Below, one piece after another: positions 45,424 to 54,738 of a stretch of 64,000 nucleotides of DNA. Source of the stretch: Jiangella sp. DSM 45060. GTDB lineage: Bacteria; Actinomycetota; Actinomycetes; Jiangellales; Jiangellaceae. The stretch covers positions 992,001 to 1,056,000 of the forward strand of contig NZ_LT629771.1 of NCBI RefSeq assembly GCF_900105175.1. Direction: 5' to 3'. The number at the start of each line of letters is the position of its first letter. Position 1 is the first letter of the stretch. The notes beneath the pieces are model-generated. The model ran no database searches and was not told where the DNA came from. It saw nothing but the letters and a program-made list of their open reading frames with translations. Made by a program: the position numbers and the translations under genes.

Positions 45424-47313
45424 ATGTCCGACACCCCAGCCGATCGTCCCGGCGTCGCCCGCCGCCGTCTCCTGCAGGGCGCCATCGCGGCGCCCGCCGC
45501 GCTCGCCGTCCCCGGACTCGTCGCCGGAGCGGGCGCGCCCACGGCCGCCGCCGCTCCCGTCGTCCCGCCCGCGCCGGGCGGGTTCGATCCGGACAGCCCG
45601 CGGTTCGCGCTCGCCGTCCTGCCGGACACTCAGTACCTCTTCGACGAGGACCGCTCCGACCCGGAGCCGCTGGCGACGACCTTCCGCTACCTCGCCGAGC
45701 AGCGCGGCCTCGCGAACGTCGCGTTCATGACGCACCTCGGCGACGTCACCGAGCACGGCACGCAGGACGAGATCGAGCTGGCCGGGCGGACGTTCGAGGC
45801 GATCGACGGCGTCGTGCCGTTCAGTGTGCTGGCCGGCAACCACGACGTCCCCGGCGGCAACGACCAGCGCGGCGACACCCCGTACCTGCGCGCCTTCGGC
45901 CCGTCCCGGTTCGCCGGCAGCGACACGTTCGGCGGCAGCTCGCCCGACGGCTACAACAGCTTCCACGTCATCCCGGCCGCCGGTCGCGAGTGGCTGGTCC
46001 TGGCGCTGGACTGGCGGGTCTCCGACGCCGGCCTGGCCTGGGCGCGCGGCGTCGTCGACGCGCACGCGCAGCTGCCCGCGATCGTCACCACCCACGACCT
46101 CGCCTACGCCGACGACGCGGGCGCGGCGACGCTGTCGGGCCACGGGCAGCGGCTGTGGGACGGGCTGATCCGCGGCAAGGACCAGATCGTCCTCGCGCTC
46201 GGCGGGCACTACTGGCCGCCCGGGCGCACCGTCCTCAGCAACGACGCCGGCCACGACGTGCACGTACACATCACCAACTACCAGGACCGCTACTACGGCG
46301 GCGCCGGCATGATCCGGCTGTATCAATTCGATCTGGTTCGTAACACAATCGACGTGGAGACGTTCGCGCCGTGGTTCCTGACCCGCGAGGCGGGGGAGCG
46401 GCCGCCGCTGGGCGCGGAGGTCATCGAGCTCACCGGCGACGTCGACCGGTTCAGCCTGCCGGTCGACTTCGCCGCGCGGTTCGCCGGCTTCGCACCGGAC
46501 GAGCTGCCGCCGTCGAGGCCGCCGACCCGCGTGGTCGGGCGCGACACCGTCGCGTACTGGCGCTTCGACACCCTCGGGCTGCGCGGCCGGGTCGAGGAGG
46601 GCGTCACAGTGTCCGACGGCGCCGTCGCGCAGGACCTCACCCGCAAGGGCAACGACCTCGTCGTCCGGCGGCTGCACTCGGACGCGCCGGGCCTGCTCAC
46701 TCGCTCGCTCGACCACCACGACGGCGCGCCCGCCCACGCCAGCCTCCGCTTCGACGGCGGCAAGTCGCCGGACCGCGGCGCGATCCTCGAGGCCGTCGCC
46801 GCCGCGCCGATCAATTCCGAGAAGTTCCTCGGCGGCTACACCATCGAACTGTTCGTCAAACTGCCCGAACCGTTCGAGGGCGACCACGCCTGGATGGGTG
46901 TGTTCAGCTGGCAGGGCCGGGCCGGCGACGCGGGCAAGACGGCCGGCTACTCGCCGCTCGAGCCGACCTGCAGCCTCAACGTGTCGCCCGAGCGCTTCCT
47001 GCAGTACGTCCTCTACCCGCACGTCGAGGACGCCTCGCCGACGTCGTGGAGCCACGCCCTCCCGATCGGCCGCTGGTTCCACGTCGCCGTGGTCAACGAC
47101 GGGGAGCAGACGGTGGTGTGGGTCGAGGGCTCGCCGATCGCCCGCAACCCGAAGCAGCCGGCGCACGGCATCGCGACGCTCGGCCGTCCGTTCACGCTCG
47201 GCGCCACCGGCTGGGACCTCGGTTTCGGGCAGGGCTTCCACGGCTTCCTGGGCGACGTGCGGATCAGCCGGCGGGCACTGGAACCGGCGGAGTTCATGAC
47301 GCCGTACCGCTGA
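45424..47313 (+). CDS. Tat-exported metallophosphoesterase with LamG-like domain
   Basis: A 629-residue secreted protein. A Tat signal RRRLLQG (residues 13-19) and an Ala-rich core are followed by a calcineurin-like phosphoesterase domain (about 60-330). Its metal motifs are LPDTQYL, HLGDVTEHG, AGNHD and THD; the first has Gln in place of the usual His, as in the LPDTQ subgroup. A concanavalin/LamG-like domain occupies about 380-625 (YTIELFVKLPE, GFLGDVRISRRAL), suggesting carbohydrate binding. It probably cleaves a phosphoester outside the cell. ATG 45424 is chosen because it puts the Tat motif near the N-terminus; ATG 45370 is in frame. Confidence 0.88.
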   Translation: MSDTPADRPGVARRRLLQGAIAAPAALAVPGLVAGAGAPTAAAAPVVPPAPGGFDPDSPRFALAVLPDTQYLFDEDRSDPEPLATTFRYLAEQRGLANVAFMTHLGDVTEHGTQDEIELAGRTFEAIDGVVPFSVLAGNHDVPGGNDQRGDTPYLRAFGPSRFAGSDTFGGSSPDGYNSFHVIPAAGREWLVLALDWRVSDAGLAWARGVVDAHAQLPAIVTTHDLAYADDAGAATLSGHGQRLWDGLIRGKDQIVLALGGHYWPPGRTVLSNDAGHDVHVHITNYQDRYYGGAGMIRLYQFDLVRNTIDVETFAPWFLTREAGERPPLGAEVIELTGDVDRFSLPVDFAARFAGFAPDELPPSRPPTRVVGRDTVAYWRFDTLGLRGRVEEGVTVSDGAVAQDLTRKGNDLVVRRLHSDAPGLLTRSLDHHDGAPAHASLRFDGGKSPDRGAILEAVAAAPINSEKFLGGYTIELFVKLPEPFEGDHAWMGVFSWQGRAGDAGKTAGYSPLEPTCSLNVSPERFLQYVLYPHVEDASPTSWSHALPIGRWFHVAVVNDGEQTVVWVEGSPIARNPKQPAHGIATLGRPFTLGATGWDLGFGQGFHGFLGDVRISRRALEPAEFMTPYR

Positions 47314-47438
47314 AGGCCGGCCGTGGCGCGTCGCCGGAGAAATTTTCCGCGTCAACGGTGCAGGTGAGAGGGCAGATCGACGCCACTTGTACGCCTCTAC
47401 TACAGACTGTGGACGTTTCGGTAGGTCACCATAGGGGC

Positions 47439-48563
47439 GTGGCGATCGATGAACGGACCACCACACGGACCCGGCGGCGTGCGATGTTCGGCAGCACACG
47501 CCGGGTCGTCGGTCTGCTGGCCGTGCTCGCGATCCTGGTGGTCGTGGGCGTCATCATCGTGCCCTCGGTGCTGCCGAACCTGATCACGTCCATGCGCCGC
47601 AATCCGTACGTCCCGCTGCTGGTCGCGATGTTCTGGATCATGGCGACGGTGGCGGCCATCGCCGGCAAGCGGGCCATCGCCTCCGGCTACCTGACGTGGT
47701 CCGGCGCGGCCACGGCGCACATCGGCGGCACCGTCGCCAACCGGGTCGTCCCGGCGGGCGTCGGCGCGGCCGGGGTGTTCGTCGCGGCCCTGCACCGCGG
47801 CGGCGCCTCGAACACGGCGGCCGCGGGCGTGGTGGCGCTGTGGGCGGTGGCGGGCGGGCTGGCGCACGGATCCGGCCTGCTGCTCGGCGTCGCCTGGCTG
47901 CGCGAGGGCTGGAGCGGGCTCCTGACGGTCGTCGTGGTGGCGACCGTGCTGGTGCTCGCGGTGCGCTTCCTGGTCCGCCGGCTGGCGGCGCGGCGGGCCG
48001 CGCGCCCCGTCACCGCGTCCGTCACGACGCTGCTGCCGAGCCGCCGGACCAAGCTGCAGCGGCTGAAGGCCACCGCCCGTGACGTCGTCGCGGCGGTGCG
48101 GGCCCGGCCGGTGCTCGCGCTGGCCGCGCTGGGCGCCCAGCTGGCCGCCGCGACCTGTCTGGCCACCGGCTTCGCGCTGGCGGCCGTCGGCTTCGGGGTC
48201 GAGATCAGCATCGGCGTCGGCATGGCCGCGTACCTCGCCGGCACGGCGCTGTCGGCCGCCACCCCGACCCCGGCCGGCATCGGCTCGGCCGAGACCGCGC
48301 TGATCGGCGCGCTCATGCTGGCCGGCGCCGGGCTCGGCGAGGCGCTGCCCGTCGTCTTCCTGTACCGCGCCGTCGTGCTGGTCGCGCCGGTGCTCGCGGC
48401 CGCCGTCATGGCGGCGGCCTGGGTGGTCGTCCGGCTGCTGGCCGCGGCCCGGGCGCGCCGCCGCACGGCCCGGGCGCCGCGGCCGCACGTGCCGCACGCC
48501 CTGCTGCCCGCCGTCGTCCTGGCCATCGAGCCCGACCCCGCCCCCGACGCCGCGGCTCCCTGA
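47439..48563 (+). CDS. Lysylphosphatidylglycerol synthase-type integral membrane protein (UPF0104)
   Basis: A 374-residue membrane protein with about seven helices and no aminoacyltransferase domain. Motifs GGTVANRVVPAGVGAAGV (about residues 95-112) and ATPTPAGIGSAETALIG (about 270-286) are hallmarks of the LPG_synthase_TM family. Members without the synthase half are thought to flip or transfer lipids or sugars, but specific functions are unknown. GTG 47439 precedes an Arg/Thr-rich start. It converges on the MFS gene, with a 1-bp gap. Confidence 0.8.
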   Translation: MAIDERTTTRTRRRAMFGSTRRVVGLLAVLAILVVVGVIIVPSVLPNLITSMRRNPYVPLLVAMFWIMATVAAIAGKRAIASGYLTWSGAATAHIGGTVANRVVPAGVGAAGVFVAALHRGGASNTAAAGVVALWAVAGGLAHGSGLLLGVAWLREGWSGLLTVVVVATVLVLAVRFLVRRLAARRAARPVTASVTTLLPSRRTKLQRLKATARDVVAAVRARPVLALAALGAQLAAATCLATGFALAAVGFGVEISIGVGMAAYLAGTALSAATPTPAGIGSAETALIGALMLAGAGLGEALPVVFLYRAVVLVAPVLAAAVMAAAWVVVRLLAAARARRRTARAPRPHVPHALLPAVVLAIEPDPAPDAAAP

Positions 48564-48564
48564 G

Positions 48565-49980
48565 TCACTCGCGCCGGAACGTCAGCGCCACCAGCACCGC
48601 CGTCGCCCCGATCGCGACGCTCGCCAGGAACGCGTGCGTCATGCCCGTCACCAGCACCTCCGCGGGCGCCGCGCCCGCCGCCGCGTCGCGAGTGGCCGCG
48701 CCGGCCACCGTCACCAGGATCGCCAGCCCGAGCGTCGCGCCGGTCTGCTGCATCGTCTGCAGCACGCCACCGGCCGCTCCGGCGTCGGCGGGCGGGACGC
48801 TGGTCATGATGACGACGTTCAGCGGCGCGAACGCCAGCCCCATGCCGAGGCCCATGAGCAGCATCGACGGCAGTAGCCCGGCCACGTAGCCGGTGTCGGC
48901 GCCGAGCCGCGTCAGCAGCGCGACGCCGGACGTCATCAGCAGCGCGCCGGTCACCGCCATCGGCTTCGGCCCGAACCGCGGCAGCAGCACCGGGATCAGC
49001 CGCGTCGTCGCGAACACCAGCGCCGCCATCGGCAGGAACGCGAGACCGGTGGTGAGCGCGCCGTAGCCGTGCACGTCCTGCAGATACTGGGTGAGGAAGA
49101 AGAACATCGACATGCCGGCCATCGGGCCGAGCAGGAAGTTGACGTACGCGGCGGCGCGGTTGCGGTCGGCGAACAGCCGCAGCGGCAGCAGCGGTTGCGC
49201 CGTCCGCGCCTCCACCAGGACGAACGTCGCCAGCAGCAGCGCGCCGGCCACGAGCGAGCCGGCGGTGACGCCGTCGCGCCAGCCGTCGGAGGCCGCGCGG
49301 ATGAAGCCGTACACCACCGCGGCGATGCCGGCCGAGCCCGTCGCCGCGCCGAGCAGGTCCAGCCGCGCGGGGTGCCGCTCAGGCTCGCGCACGTGCCGCA
49401 GCGCCAGCACCACGATCAGGACGCCGAGCGGCACGTTGATGAACAGCACCGACCGCCACGACAGCCACTCCGTGAGCAGCCCGCCGGCGATCAGGCCGAT
49501 CGCGAAGCCGGCGCTGGCCATGCCGGAGAACAGCGCGAGCGCGCGCATCCGGGCCCGCGGTTCGGTGAACGTCGTCGCCAGCAGCGCGAGCGTGCTCGGC
49601 CCGGCCATCGCGGCGCCGAGCCCCTGCGCGACGCGGGCGGCGACCAGCATGGCAGCGGAGTGGGCGAGCCCGCCGGCCAGTGACGCGAGGGTGAACACGA
49701 CGACCCCCGCGACCAGCAGCCGGCGCCGTCCGAGCAGGTCGCCGGCGCGGCCGCCGAGCAGCAGCAGACCGCCGAAGACCAGCGTGTACGAGCTCATCAC
49801 CCACGACAGCCCCGTGGCCGAGAAGCCGAGGTCGTCGCGGATGCGGGGGAGCGCCACGTTCATCACCGTGGCGTCGAGGACGATCATCAACTGGCAGGTC
49901 AGCAGCGCGACGAGGACCAGGCCGGGCCGCGTCCGGGCGGCGGTCTCCGGGCGGTCGGTGAGCAGGGTGGATCCAGGCAC
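48565..49980 (-). CDS. MFS drug-efflux transporter (DHA2, 14-helix type)
   Basis: A 471-residue major facilitator with about 14 helices. Signature motifs: LDATVMNVALPRI (helix 1), GGRAGDLLGRRRLL (loop 2-3), and motif C-like GPSTLALLATTF in helix 5. This suggests proton-driven export of a drug or toxic compound. The start is GTG 49980. The divergent gene at 50113 encodes a TetR regulator, and three palindromic operator candidates lie in between, so induction by the transported compound is likely. Confidence 0.9.
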   Translation of the reverse strand: MPGSTLLTDRPETAARTRPGLVLVALLTCQLMIVLDATVMNVALPRIRDDLGFSATGLSWVMSSYTLVFGGLLLLGGRAGDLLGRRRLLVAGVVVFTLASLAGGLAHSAAMLVAARVAQGLGAAMAGPSTLALLATTFTEPRARMRALALFSGMASAGFAIGLIAGGLLTEWLSWRSVLFINVPLGVLIVVLALRHVREPERHPARLDLLGAATGSAGIAAVVYGFIRAASDGWRDGVTAGSLVAGALLLATFVLVEARTAQPLLPLRLFADRNRAAAYVNFLLGPMAGMSMFFFLTQYLQDVHGYGALTTGLAFLPMAALVFATTRLIPVLLPRFGPKPMAVTGALLMTSGVALLTRLGADTGYVAGLLPSMLLMGLGMGLAFAPLNVVIMTSVPPADAGAAGGVLQTMQQTGATLGLAILVTVAGAATRDAAAGAAPAEVLVTGMTHAFLASVAIGATAVLVALTFRRE

Positions 49981-50009
49981 GACGGGGGCTCCCGGGGTCG
50001 AAAGACAAA

Positions 50010-50091
50010 CGGAGAGAGTCTCCGCTTCTATCGGGAGCTAGCATATGGAGAGGATCTCCGGTTTTACAAGAGTATCCGGAGACATCGTCCG
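50010..50091. promoter_or_regulatory. Three TetR operator candidates between efflux pump and regulator
   Basis: CGGAGA-N3-TCTCCG at 50010-50024, GGAGA-N3-TCTCC at 50047-50059, and CGGAGA-N3-CGTCCG at 50077-50091. The first two are perfect palindromes; the third has one weaker half. Spacing between starts is about 36 and 31 bp, roughly three helical turns. Confidence 0.7.
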
Positions 50092-50112
50092 TTTCCACGA
50101 CGAGGGGTGCCG

Positions 50113-50670
50113 ATGACGACGTCCCGGCCCATGCGCGCCGACGCGCGCCGCAACCACGAGCGCATCGTCACGGCCGCGCGCGAGGCGTTCACCGAGCACG
50201 GTCCCGGCGCGCCCCTCGACGACATCGCCCGCCGCGCCGAGGTCGGCCCCGGCACCCTGTACCGCCACTTCACCGGCCGCGAGGCCCTCATCGAGGCGGT
50301 CTACCGCGCCGACGTCGAGCGCCTGTCGTCGCGGGCGGCGGAGCTGGCCGCCGAGCTCGCGCCGCTCGACGCCGTGACGTCCTGGCTGCGCGAGCAGGTC
50401 GCCTACGCGGCGCACAACCGCGGCCTCGGCGCCGCGCTCAAGGCGGCGATCGACCAGGACTCCGACACCTACGCCCTCTGCAAGCGGCTCATGCGCGACG
50501 CGGCGGCGACGGTCCTGGCGCCGGCGCAGTCGGCGGGCGTGGTGCGCGACGATCTGGAACCGCGCGACCTGCTCCTCCTCGGCCACGGCCTCGCCGTCGC
50601 CGCCGAGGCCGCGCCGGACTCCTTCGAGCGGCTGCTCTCCGTGACGGTGGCCGGCCTCCGCCCTGCGTGA
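50113..50670 (+). CDS. TetR-family regulator of the efflux pump
   Basis: A 185-residue TetR regulator. The helix-turn-helix is at about residues 25-48 (PLDDIARRAEVGPGTLYRHF), with the C-terminal ligand domain after. It is divergent from the DHA2 efflux gene; this arrangement and the shared palindromes make it the pump's repressor. The start is ATG 50113; GTG 50107 is in frame. The 512-bp gap after it (50671-51182) contains degenerate gttcgttgg/cactgtcg-type repeats, and no gene I can support. Confidence 0.9.
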   Translation: MTTSRPMRADARRNHERIVTAAREAFTEHGPGAPLDDIARRAEVGPGTLYRHFTGREALIEAVYRADVERLSSRAAELAAELAPLDAVTSWLREQVAYAAHNRGLGAALKAAIDQDSDTYALCKRLMRDAAATVLAPAQSAGVVRDDLEPRDLLLLGHGLAVAAEAAPDSFERLLSVTVAGLRPA

Positions 50671-50981
50671 CGCACGACGGACGGTGTCGGCCGGCGGTTG
50701 GTCGGAGCCAACGGCCGATGTGCGTGTGACGGCCGACGAGCGAACTGTGACGGGTTGCCACCTGAGGCGCGGTGCCGCGGCTAGGGAAATCGGCAGCAGG
50801 GAACGGTGACGGTGCGGCGGACGGTGCGTTGGGTCACTGTCGCGCCGGCTGGACGCCGTGCCACGTTCGTCGGGTGTCACGGGTTCGTTGGGTGGGACGG
50901 TTCACTGTCGTGCGACCGCTCGTTGGATGGCGACGGTTCGCCGACGTGGCGACGTGAGCCGTCCCCTGACTGTCGGGCGCT

Positions 50982-50995
50982 TCACGCCGGCGTGA
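50982..50995. terminator. Palindrome downstream of the histidine-kinase operon
   Basis: TCACGCCGGCGTGA is a perfect 14-bp palindrome, about 190 bp beyond the last kinase stop codon and the same distance class from the TetR gene. It may be a weak terminator hairpin; alternatively a protein-binding site. Confidence 0.3.
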
Positions 50996-51182
50996 CCGCT
51001 TGACCCGCAGGCACCCGGCCCCAAGGATGCGCAGCTGTCGGGGGAACGGGGGAAGGGCGGGCACAGCCAGCCCGAGTGTGGTGCGCCGGTCGGAGGAACC
51101 GTCGCCGCTGCCGCGCCGCCGCGGCAGCACCACGAATCCCTGGCCCGCCTCCGCCGCAACCGTAGCCGTCCGGGCGGCGGGG

Positions 51183-52397
51183 TCAGTCGCCGGTGGGAGG
51201 GAGGGGGAGGTCGGCCGAGACGGTGGTGCCGGCGCCGGGAGGGCTGGCGACGTCGAGGTGGCCGTCGATGCCGGCGAGGCGGTCGGCGAGGCCGGCGAGG
51301 CCGTGGCCCTTGCCGAGGTGCGCTCCGCCGCGGCCGTCGTCGGCGACCTGGACGTGCAGGGCGTCGCCGGCGCGGAGGACGGAGACGGAGCAGGCGGACG
51401 CGTCGGCATGCTTGGCCACGTTGGTGAGCGACTCCGTCACCACGAAGTAGGCCGCGTTCTCGACCGCCGGGGGCAGCCGCTCGCCGTCGAGGAGGTCGGT
51501 GTCGAGCGTCGTGGGGACGGGGCAGCGCGCGGTCGCGGCCGCCAGGGCGGCGGGCAGGCCGCGGTCGGTGAGGATGGGCGGGGCGATGCCGCGCGACACG
51601 GCACGCAGCTCGGCCAGTGCCTCCTTGGTCTGCTGCACGGCCTCCTCGACGAGGGGACGCGCGGCCTGCGGGTCGTCGTCGAAGCGGCGCTGGGCGGACT
51701 CGAGGTCCATGGTGAGCCGGACGAGGCGCTGCTGCGGCCCGTCGTGGATGTCGCGCTCGACCCGGCGCAGCATCTCGGCCTCGGCGGCGACGACGGACTG
51801 GCGGCTGCGGCTGAGCTGCTCGGTGCGCGCCCGCAGCGCCGCCGTCTCGTTCGTCAGCAGCCCCCACACCAGCGACGACTCGAGGACGGCCACCCCGCGC
51901 AGGATGTGCGCGAGCGCCAGCGGCAGCCCGCGGAACCCGCCGCCGCCGGCGATGACCCAGGACAGCGCGATCAGCGGCGACAAGCCGATGGTCAGCCCCA
52001 GCCACACCATCGTCACCGACCAGGTGAACACCCGCACCGGCAGGATCAGCACGCAGTAGAGCCAGTCGCGCCACGACTGGCGGTCGCGCAGCACCTCGAG
52101 CACGCGCGACAGCCCGCGCTCGCGAGCCGGCGCGTAGTACACCGGTCCGACCTCGCGCCGCTCCATCAGGCCGACCCGGGCCCGCTCGGCCCGGGCGAAC
52201 CCGCGCGCCGTCAGCAGCGTCGCCATGAGGATGATCAGGCCGATGAACGCCAGCACGATCAGCCCGATGCCGAGGAAGAACCCGACGATCGCCAGCGTGA
52301 ACGAGGCGATGGCGATGGGCAGGCCCGGCAGCAGGTAGCCGAGGTCACGGCCGATCTGCCGCCAGGTCACCCGGGGCCGGGTCGCGTCGTCGCTCAT
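51183..52397 (-). CDS. Sensor histidine kinase (NarL-partner type), copy 2
   Basis: A 404-residue membrane histidine kinase. About residues 15-195 form a four-helix sensor domain (LLPGLPIAIASFTLAIVG repeats, PF13796-like). The HisKA_3 motif ERDIHDGPQQRL has phospho-acceptor His218, and the ATP-binding domain has NVAKHA and DDGRGGA. The ATG overlaps the previous gene's stop by four bases. Its catalytic half is almost identical to that of the upstream kinase, so they are tandem paralogues. HisKA_3 kinases phosphorylate NarL-type regulators; none lies next to this operon. Confidence 0.9.
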   Translation of the reverse strand: MSDDATRPRVTWRQIGRDLGYLLPGLPIAIASFTLAIVGFFLGIGLIVLAFIGLIILMATLLTARGFARAERARVGLMERREVGPVYYAPARERGLSRVLEVLRDRQSWRDWLYCVLILPVRVFTWSVTMVWLGLTIGLSPLIALSWVIAGGGGFRGLPLALAHILRGVAVLESSLVWGLLTNETAALRARTEQLSRSRQSVVAAEAEMLRRVERDIHDGPQQRLVRLTMDLESAQRRFDDDPQAARPLVEEAVQQTKEALAELRAVSRGIAPPILTDRGLPAALAAATARCPVPTTLDTDLLDGERLPPAVENAAYFVVTESLTNVAKHADASACSVSVLRAGDALHVQVADDGRGGAHLGKGHGLAGLADRLAGIDGHLDVASPPGAGTTVSADLPLPPTGD

Positions 52398-53692
52398 CGG
52401 GCGGTGCTCGCGGCCGGGATCGGGAGCTCGGCGCTGACGGTGGTGCCGCCGGCGGGCGGGCTGACGATGTCGAGGCGGCCGTCGACGCCGGCGAGGCGGT
52501 CGGCGAGACCGGCCAGGCCGTGGCCCTTGCCGAGGTGGGCGCCGCCGCGGCCGTCGTCGGCGATCTGGACGTGCAGGACGTCGTCGACCCGGACGACGGA
52601 GACCGCGCAGCGCGCCGCCTGCGAGTGCTTCGCCACGTTCGTCAGCGACTCGGTGACGACGAAGTAGGCGGCGTTCTCGATGGCCGACGGCAGCCGCTCG
52701 GCGAGGTCGGGGCCGACGTCGAGGGTGGTCGGGACGGGGCACCGGGCGGTGGCCGCGGCCAGGGCGGCCGGCAGGCCGCGGTCGGTGAGGATGGGCGGGG
52801 CGATGCCGCGGGACACGGCGCGCAGCTCGGCCAGCGCCTCCTTGGTCTGCGTGACGGCGCCCTCGAGCAGCGGCCGCGCGGCCTCGGGGTCGTCGTCGAA
52901 CCGGCGCTGGGCGGACTCGAGGTCCATGGTGAGCCGTACGAGGCGCTGCTGCGGGCCGTCGTGGATGTCGCGCTCGACCCGGCGCAGGGTGTCGGCCTCG
53001 GCCTGCACGACCGCGGTACGGCTGCGGCTCAGCTCGTCGGCGCGGGCCCGCAGCGCCGCGTTCTCGTTCGTCAGCATGGCCCAGACCAGCGACGACTCGG
53101 TGAGCGCGAACGCACGCAGCAGGTAGGGCAGCGTGGCCAGGAAGACCAGGCCGATGGCGGTGTTCAGCGCGACGTCAGCCAGCCGGCCGTCGCCCAGGCC
53201 GATCAGCTCGGCCAGCGTGTCGCTCTCCTCGTTGTCGCGCGGCAGCGACCACTCCCACAGCGCGTACGTGGTGCCGCCCAGCGCGGCGGCCGTCCACGCG
53301 ATGGTCATGCTCCAGGTGAAGCAGCGGATCGGCAGGATGAGGATGCCGAACCCCCACTCGCGCCAGGCCAGCGGGTCGCGCAGGAAGCTGAACAGCCGGG
53401 CCAGGCCCTTGCCGGACGCCGGACGGTGGTAGGCCGGGCCGACCGGGCGGTCCTCCATGAGCGCGACGCGCGCTCGTTCGGCGACGGCGAAACCGCGGGC
53501 GGCGCCGAACATGGCGATCCACACGATCAGCCCGAGGAAGGCCAGCACGAACAGCCCGAGGCCGAGGAAGAAGCCCGTCACCATGATCGTGAAGGAGGCG
53601 ATGGCGATGGGGAGCCCCGGCAGCAGGTAGGCGAGGTCGCGGGGGACCTGCCGCCAGCCGGCCCTGGGCCGGTCGGTGATCTGCGTGTTCAT
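52394..53692 (-). CDS. Sensor histidine kinase (NarL-partner type), copy 1
   Basis: A 432-residue paralogue of the next kinase. The sensor half (about residues 18-215) shows the same LLPGLPIAIASFTIMVTG start but has a longer extracellular loop (WSLPRDNEESDTL). His244 in ERDIHDGPQQRL is the phospho-acceptor; NVAKHS and DDGRGGA form the ATP site. The divergent sensor loops and near-identical kinase halves suggest that both kinases feed one regulator from different signals. It overlaps both neighbours by four bases, so three genes form one operon. Confidence 0.9.
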   Translation of the reverse strand: MNTQITDRPRAGWRQVPRDLAYLLPGLPIAIASFTIMVTGFFLGLGLFVLAFLGLIVWIAMFGAARGFAVAERARVALMEDRPVGPAYHRPASGKGLARLFSFLRDPLAWREWGFGILILPIRCFTWSMTIAWTAAALGGTTYALWEWSLPRDNEESDTLAELIGLGDGRLADVALNTAIGLVFLATLPYLLRAFALTESSLVWAMLTNENAALRARADELSRSRTAVVQAEADTLRRVERDIHDGPQQRLVRLTMDLESAQRRFDDDPEAARPLLEGAVTQTKEALAELRAVSRGIAPPILTDRGLPAALAAATARCPVPTTLDVGPDLAERLPSAIENAAYFVVTESLTNVAKHSQAARCAVSVVRVDDVLHVQIADDGRGGAHLGKGHGLAGLADRLAGVDGRLDIVSPPAGGTTVSAELPIPAASTAR

Positions 53693-54687
53693 GCCTCCAG
53701 CCTTCCGTGTGCTTGCAGGGTAGACGAGCCGGTCAGCCCGTGAGTTCGGGGTAGGGCTGTCCCCACCCGGCCGATGAGGCGCACCGCCGTCGCGAGCGCG
53801 GCGGCCGAGCAGAGCAGCCACCACGGCAGGTCAGACCGCCAGCGCGCGTCGAACGTCTCGGGCGGGACATACCCGGCGACGCGGACGGCGGCCGCGGCCA
53901 CCAGCGCGACCGCGGGCAGCTGCCAGAGGTGGACGGTGACCAGGCGCGGCGCCAGCCAGGCCAGCCCGGCGGCCACCGGCGCGCCTGACGTCCACCGGTC
54001 GATCGGCGGCCGGGCCGCCAGCGCCAACCCCAGCTGCGCGGCGGTGCAGCCGAGCAGGACGGACGCGGACGGCAGCGCACCGGGGTCGCGGCCCGAGAAC
54101 GCGGCCAGCACCAGGCCGCACGCGCCCGCCGTCGCGCCCGCCGCGGCCACCATCAGCGCGTGACGGGGACGCAGCCGGTCCAGCGCACCGGCCCGGACGA
54201 GCAGCCCGGCCTGGTACGCCGCCAGCCACACGGCCGCGACGACCGCCACCGGCGCCACGGCGAGGTCGGCCAGCAGCGCCGCGACGGCGATGGCCGCGAG
54301 CTCGGCGCCACGCCATCGGGCGTGCAGCCGCGCCAGCGCCGGCCGGAGCAGCGTCAGCGCCGCCAGGGCGGCCGGCAGCCACAGCAGCCGGGCCGCGCCG
54401 TCGATCAGCGGCAGCGCGACGACGGCGAACGGCAGCGCCGGCCGCGCGATCGCCGCCGGCCCGCCGCACCCCGCGATGCCGGCCGCGAACAGCGCGAGCG
54501 GCGCCGCGAGCACGAGGGCCGCCGCGGCCGCCGTCGTCACCCGGCCGGTCTGCGGATCGGTGACCGGCAGCACCCAGTGCAGGGCGGCGACGAGCGCCAC
54601 CGCGGCCAGGCCGAGCACGGTCGCGAACCGGGCCGGCGGGGCGGTGGAGGGCACGGTTCCAGCCTGGTCGCCGGCGGCCGCCGGCAC
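53689..54687 (-). CDS. Polytopic membrane protein, first gene of the kinase operon
   Basis: A 332-residue, very Ala/Leu-rich membrane protein with about ten predicted helices. I do not recognise a family. It overlaps the first kinase gene (ATGA), so it is the lead gene of a three-gene operon and could be a sensor or transport partner of the kinases. GTG 54687 is the longest start; GTG 54652 (VPSTAPPARF) is an alternative. A 26-bp palindrome lies just upstream (54708-54733), and a close copy occurs in its own 3' coding region (53750-53767). Confidence 0.75.
   Translation of the reverse strand: MPAAAGDQAGTVPSTAPPARFATVLGLAAVALVAALHWVLPVTDPQTGRVTTAAAAALVLAAPLALFAAGIAGCGGPAAIARPALPFAVVALPLIDGAARLLWLPAALAALTLLRPALARLHARWRGAELAAIAVAALLADLAVAPVAVVAAVWLAAYQAGLLVRAGALDRLRPRHALMVAAAGATAGACGLVLAAFSGRDPGALPSASVLLGCTAAQLGLALAARPPIDRWTSGAPVAAGLAWLAPRLVTVHLWQLPAVALVAAAAVRVAGYVPPETFDARWRSDLPWWLLCSAAALATAVRLIGRVGTALPRTHGLTGSSTLQAHGRLEA
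53750..53767. promoter_or_regulatory. Second copy of the kinase-operon palindrome
   Basis: GGTAGGGCTGTCCCCACC; its complement matches 17 of 18 bases of the site at 54712-54729. It lies 58 bp upstream of the first kinase start, inside the preceding gene. Confidence 0.5.
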
Positions 54688-54707
54688 AGCGCGGCACGCT
54701 CCACTCT

Positions 54708-54733
54708 CGATGGTGGGGACAGCCCCACCATCG
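54708..54733. promoter_or_regulatory. 26-bp palindrome upstream of the kinase operon and kdp
   Basis: Arms 54708-54718 (CGATGGTGGGG) and 54723-54733 (CCCCACCATCG) are a perfect 11-bp inverted repeat with a four-base centre, located in the divergent promoter region. Its core recurs at 53750-53767. Confidence 0.6.
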
Positions 54734-54738
54734 CCGCG

